DNA from: Spirochaetaceae bacterium
GTDB taxonomy: Bacteria; Spirochaetota; Spirochaetia; Sphaerochaetales; Sphaerochaetaceae
Assembly: GCA_003454065.1 (NCBI GenBank)
Contig: DMKZ01000018.1
Coordinates: 1 to 8,898, forward strand
Reading direction: 5' to 3'
DNA: 8,898 nt
Each line of letters begins with the position of its first letter. Position 1 is the first letter of the stretch. The position numbers and the translations under genes were made by a program. The notes below the pieces were generated by a model, which worked only from the letters and a program-made list of their open reading frames with translations, was not told the DNA's origin and searched no databases. This document shows, one piece after another, positions 6,150 to 8,898 of this stretch.

Positions 6150-6178
6150 TTCCTTAGAAGTCAAAAGTTCCTTAGAAG
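6150..6178 (-). repeat. 11-bp direct repeat duplicating the recJ stop region
   Basis: CTTCTAAGGAA (minus strand) occurs at 6178-6168 and again at 6160-6150, 18 bases apart. The first copy contains the TAA stop of recJ, and the second puts another TAA in the same frame. Each copy carries AAGGAA, an SD-like string with no start codon at the right distance. The pair is flanked by a 6-bp inverted repeat, agggcg at 6143-6148 and cgccct at 6179-6184, which could close a stem with a 30-base loop. Confidence 0.8.
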
Positions 6179-8226
6179 CGCCCTATGATTTCCAATATCT
6201 CGAAATACCTCTTGCAATTCCCCTTGAAAAAGGATTTCCTGGGAACCGCAACGGCATCTACGCTCTCATAACTATTGATTTGAGCGAGCATATCGCCCTT
6301 GTTCCAGAAAACGCATTGGATGGAAAAGCCGTTCCTGACTGAAAGCGCGGCTTGCAGATGCGGACGCTCCTTCCCTTTTATGATGTCGAATGAAGCAGGG
6401 CTGATTCCCGATACCATTATGCGCGGAAGCTCGTTTCCAATGCCGAAAGGCGATACCATATCGAGCTGTTCGAAAACATCATCCGGAATATCCTGCCATT
6501 TGACTTCGATATCGTATTCGCTCTGCACGACATTTGTTTTCGGCAGCGCTGCAACGTATTTACGGATATTGCATATCAGACTTGGAATCTTATCTTCGCT
6601 GTCGATGCGAAATCCGGCAGCCGATGCATGCCCTCCGAAATCCGACAAAAGCGATGACGATTCGGCCAAAGCCTCCGCCGCATTCGCATCAAGCCTCAGC
6701 GAACCGGTGATTGCGCCGCCTTTAGTCGATATCGTCAGCGCCGCTATGCCGTATTCGTTTTTCAAAGCGTTAGCCACCAAACCCGTAAGACCGTGCGGAA
6801 GCTCGCCCGATACTATGCATGTCAGATTTCCGCCGCTTTCGCTTATGCTGTTCAGAACGTCATCCCTTATCCTGTCCATGAAGTTCCTGCAGAATGACCT
6901 CCTCTTATCATTCAAATCCAATGCTTCGCGCGAAAATATGTCTATGATGTTCAGATCCGATTGCGAAAACAGCTGAAGTCCCACATCGGCCCTTTCCATT
7001 CTCCATGGAGCGTTTATGGCAGGAGCTATGCTGAAAGCCACGTCATTCTCATCGATGCGCTTTTCGCAAAGGCTTTTCACGGACAAAAATCCCAAAAGGC
7101 TTTTCCTGCATCGCTTGTTCAGCTGGTCAAGTCCGAGCTTGACCAATATCAGATTCTCCTCTCGCATCGGGACCATGTCCGCAATCGCCGATATCGCAGC
7201 CAAATCCAAAAATCTCAGCCAATCGCCCGCAATCGAAGGGTGAAGGCGCAAGTAGCACCTCTTGTATAGCCACAGCAGAACTTCGACGGGACGAGACGCC
7301 ATCATCCGATTCCTGAACTTGTCGAAGAGACGATTCAAATCACCGGATGCGGCTTCATTCGAAATGCGTCCGGCAATCGATTTCAAGGATAGGATTTCAA
7401 GCTTATCCGACAGAAACCGGAAAAGCGCGTTGTCATCGAGAACGAACAGGCGCCTGCCCTTCATGCCCTCGATGAAACCGGACTTCAGAAGATTATCGAA
7501 ACTATCGAAATGTACGGTTACGACTTCGCCTGAGACGAAATTCCTCATCGCAATTATTTCCATCGAGCCTTTTTCACCCGTCAAAGAGGCATCGGCGAAA
7601 AGCAGCTCCCTATCGTAATCGTCCAATTGGGAGAATTCATAAGCCCAAACCGCTTTCGAGCATACTCCGCAAGCGCTCAAATCAGCAAAAGGATAGTTGC
7701 ACGAACTGCTCTTGGGGTTCACCACGATGCAATTCGGCCGACTATCGCTCCTCATCAGATGATGATCGAGAACCATGACATCAATGCCTTTCCCCATGGC
7801 AAAGGCTATTTCTTCTTTCTGCGTGCTGCCGCAATCAAGCATGATTATAAGCGAAACGGAAGATTCGACCGCGCTCTCCACGATTTTAGGATTCAATCCG
7901 CGCCCGTCATCATCATCGGATACCCTCAGAACCGCCCGCACTCCCTTTGCTTTCAGAAAATCGTTCATCAGCGAAAGCGAGCACAAGCCATCCGCGTCCC
8001 TGTCAGAGAGAATCATGACGTTCTCCTTTTTGGAAATCGCAGCGGACAATCTTGAAATGCAGCCTTTCATCGATTCAAAGCAAAAAGGGCTGTGTAAATT
8101 GGCGATACTCTTATCGAAATAGAATTTGGCTTCCGAAACTCCTCTTATCCTCTTGGAAACGATTTGCGAAAAAAAACGAGGAAGGGAATAATCGTCCGTC
8201 AGCGTGTCGCAAGACACCCCGCTCAT
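6172..8226 (-). CDS. recJ: single-stranded-DNA-specific 5'-3' exonuclease RecJ, enlarged
   Basis: RecJ is a DHH/DHHA1 nuclease that degrades single-stranded DNA 5' to 3' in RecF-pathway recombination, mismatch repair and base-excision repair. This copy is 684 residues. DHH motifs are all present: I, DRDADG (75-80); II, IMLDCG (D131); III, VLDHH (D154, H155, H156); and IV, AISAIADMVP (D350). The NP-containing segment and SACGVCSKAVWA follow motif III. The DHHA1 domain carries DFGGHASAAG (529-538). The OB-like C terminus has PFGIGNELP (593-601). Residues about 200-335 are an extra block with no counterpart in short RecJ such as E. coli (577 residues). The ATG at 8226 overlaps the upstream stop as TGATG; a GTG one codon earlier is also possible. 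No strong SD is seen, so translational coupling is likely. Confidence 0.93.
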   Translation of the reverse strand: MSGVSCDTLTDDYSLPRFFSQIVSKRIRGVSEAKFYFDKSIANLHSPFCFESMKGCISRLSAAISKKENVMILSDRDADGLCSLSLMNDFLKAKGVRAVLRVSDDDDGRGLNPKIVESAVESSVSLIIMLDCGSTQKEEIAFAMGKGIDVMVLDHHLMRSDSRPNCIVVNPKSSSCNYPFADLSACGVCSKAVWAYEFSQLDDYDRELLFADASLTGEKGSMEIIAMRNFVSGEVVTVHFDSFDNLLKSGFIEGMKGRRLFVLDDNALFRFLSDKLEILSLKSIAGRISNEAASGDLNRLFDKFRNRMMASRPVEVLLWLYKRCYLRLHPSIAGDWLRFLDLAAISAIADMVPMREENLILVKLGLDQLNKRCRKSLLGFLSVKSLCEKRIDENDVAFSIAPAINAPWRMERADVGLQLFSQSDLNIIDIFSREALDLNDKRRSFCRNFMDRIRDDVLNSISESGGNLTCIVSGELPHGLTGLVANALKNEYGIAALTISTKGGAITGSLRLDANAAEALAESSSLLSDFGGHASAAGFRIDSEDKIPSLICNIRKYVAALPKTNVVQSEYDIEVKWQDIPDDVFEQLDMVSPFGIGNELPRIMVSGISPASFDIIKGKERPHLQAALSVRNGFSIQCVFWNKGDMLAQINSYESVDAVAVPRKSFFKGNCKRYFEILEIIGRF

Positions 8227-8898
8227 CACAAATCCAGCTCGGATATGGCGTAGAAATAAACTATATTGTCGTTAGGCGTCTTTGGAAGTACTCTCAATTT
8301 GGGCATATATCCGTCATCGAGCTTCACTTCCTCCAGAAGAATCGCGTTATTGCTCGTTTCAAACGAATCGACCCTGCATTGCGAAACCCTCTTCGGCTGC
8401 ATATACGCATTCCTGTATAGAGTCTGCCCCCACCTTATGGTATTGACATTGCCGCTTTTGGAATCTCCGTACCTGTAAGCCCCCAGCGGCGAAGTGACGG
8501 AATCCCAAAGGCTTTCCCGTCTGTTGTCGCCATGGGCGGCATCCGAGGAGAGAAACCTGGGGATGTTGAAATCCTTCAATAGCAAAGTCTCGGCAGGAAA
8601 GGAGCTGAAATCCGGTATCGTGTATTCGTCCGACGCCCTGCATTTCATGCTGAAGGGCGTAACGCCATCGTTTTTGAAAACCTCTTTCAATTTGAATGAA
8701 GGGGTTTCGCCTCCTGTGACGTAATGGCCGTCATAATGCCGAAAGCGCACTTCCACTTCATTGATGTAAGCGGGAAACAAGACGACATCGGAATTTATAA
8801 CGCTGCCGAATGAAAACGCCTTCAAAGAAGCATCAGGAACCGACCTGTCGGTTATCACTTCCCCATTGCTGATTTGTATGGGCTTGCTCCCGTCCTTC
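8226..8898 (-). CDS. unknown protein, C-terminal 223 residues (5' end outside window)
   Basis: The frame is open to the window edge, so the true start lies beyond 8898; the GTG at 8858 has no reason to be the start. I do not recognise the family. The visible part is mostly short beta-like segments (EVEVRFRHYDGHYV, NAILLEEVKLDDGYMPKLRVL, DNIVYFYAISELDL). It has no transmembrane helix, few cysteines and many aromatic and charged residues, as in an extracytoplasmic or carbohydrate-binding beta domain, but that is a guess. A middle segment (SLWDSVTSPLGAYRYGD, then TIRWGQTLYRNAYMQP) looks loop-rich. The TGA stop overlaps the recJ ATG (TGATG), so the two genes are cotranscribed and probably translationally coupled. 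Confidence 0.7.
   Translation of the reverse strand, partial: KDGSKPIQISNGEVITDRSVPDASLKAFSFGSVINSDVVLFPAYINEVEVRFRHYDGHYVTGGETPSFKLKEVFKNDGVTPFSMKCRASDEYTIPDFSSFPAETLLLKDFNIPRFLSSDAAHGDNRRESLWDSVTSPLGAYRYGDSKSGNVNTIRWGQTLYRNAYMQPKRVSQCRVDSFETSNNAILLEEVKLDDGYMPKLRVLPKTPNDNIVYFYAISELDL

Noticed and set aside
6299..8420. Plus-strand frames opposite recJ, up to 225 codons
   Set aside because: recJ carries all family motifs on the minus strand. The opposite frames lack starts with SD sequences and resemble no protein.

Overview
This 8.9 kb chromosomal stretch shows no sign of mobile DNA. By eye its base composition is moderate (mid-40s % GC) and it uses the standard bacterial code (TGA and TAA as stops, TGG for Trp). 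Several traits fit a host- or gut-associated spirochaete of the Treponema/Sphaerochaeta type: a very short lipobox signal peptide on a large Listeria-Bacteroides-repeat surface protein, an enlarged RecJ, and C-starting tRNA anticodons (Ser-CGA, Val-CAC). None of these is decisive, and no rRNA or marker gene is present, so the assignment is tentative.

Left part (1-1980), all on the minus strand. Read in transcription order: a small unknown Lys-rich protein, ispF (MEP isoprenoid pathway), xth (exodeoxyribonuclease III / AP endonuclease), then tandem tRNA-Ser(CGA) and tRNA-Ser(GGA). The three protein genes look like one operon. The tRNA pair has a good sigma70-type promoter of its own, overlapping the end of xth.

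Middle (1984-2921), plus strand. A strong promoter leads into tRNA-Val(CAC). Nine bases after the tRNA a YmdB/TIGR00282-family phosphodiesterase homologue begins. Its fold-defining segments are clear, but most of the metal-binding and catalytic residues are replaced, so it may be a pseudoenzyme.

Right part (2989-8898), minus strand. Read in transcription order: the 3' end of an unknown protein, recJ coupled to it by a TGATG overlap, then a 1035-residue lipoprotein. The lipoprotein has seven Listeria-Bacteroides (Flg_new, InlB B-type) repeats and a C-terminal DUF6273-like domain. Its promoter is placed so that transcription should start at or next to the ATG, that is, leaderless.

The most interesting points are two housekeeping-family enzymes (YmdB-like and IspF-like) with eroded active sites, a probable leaderless surface lipoprotein, a tRNA-mRNA dicistron without a ribosome binding site, and two gene junctions where the stop codon plus SD-like sequence is duplicated in frame. 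I saw no CRISPR array, phage, insertion sequence or riboswitch. No stretch longer than 300 bases lacks a gene; bases 1-88 hold nothing I can identify.
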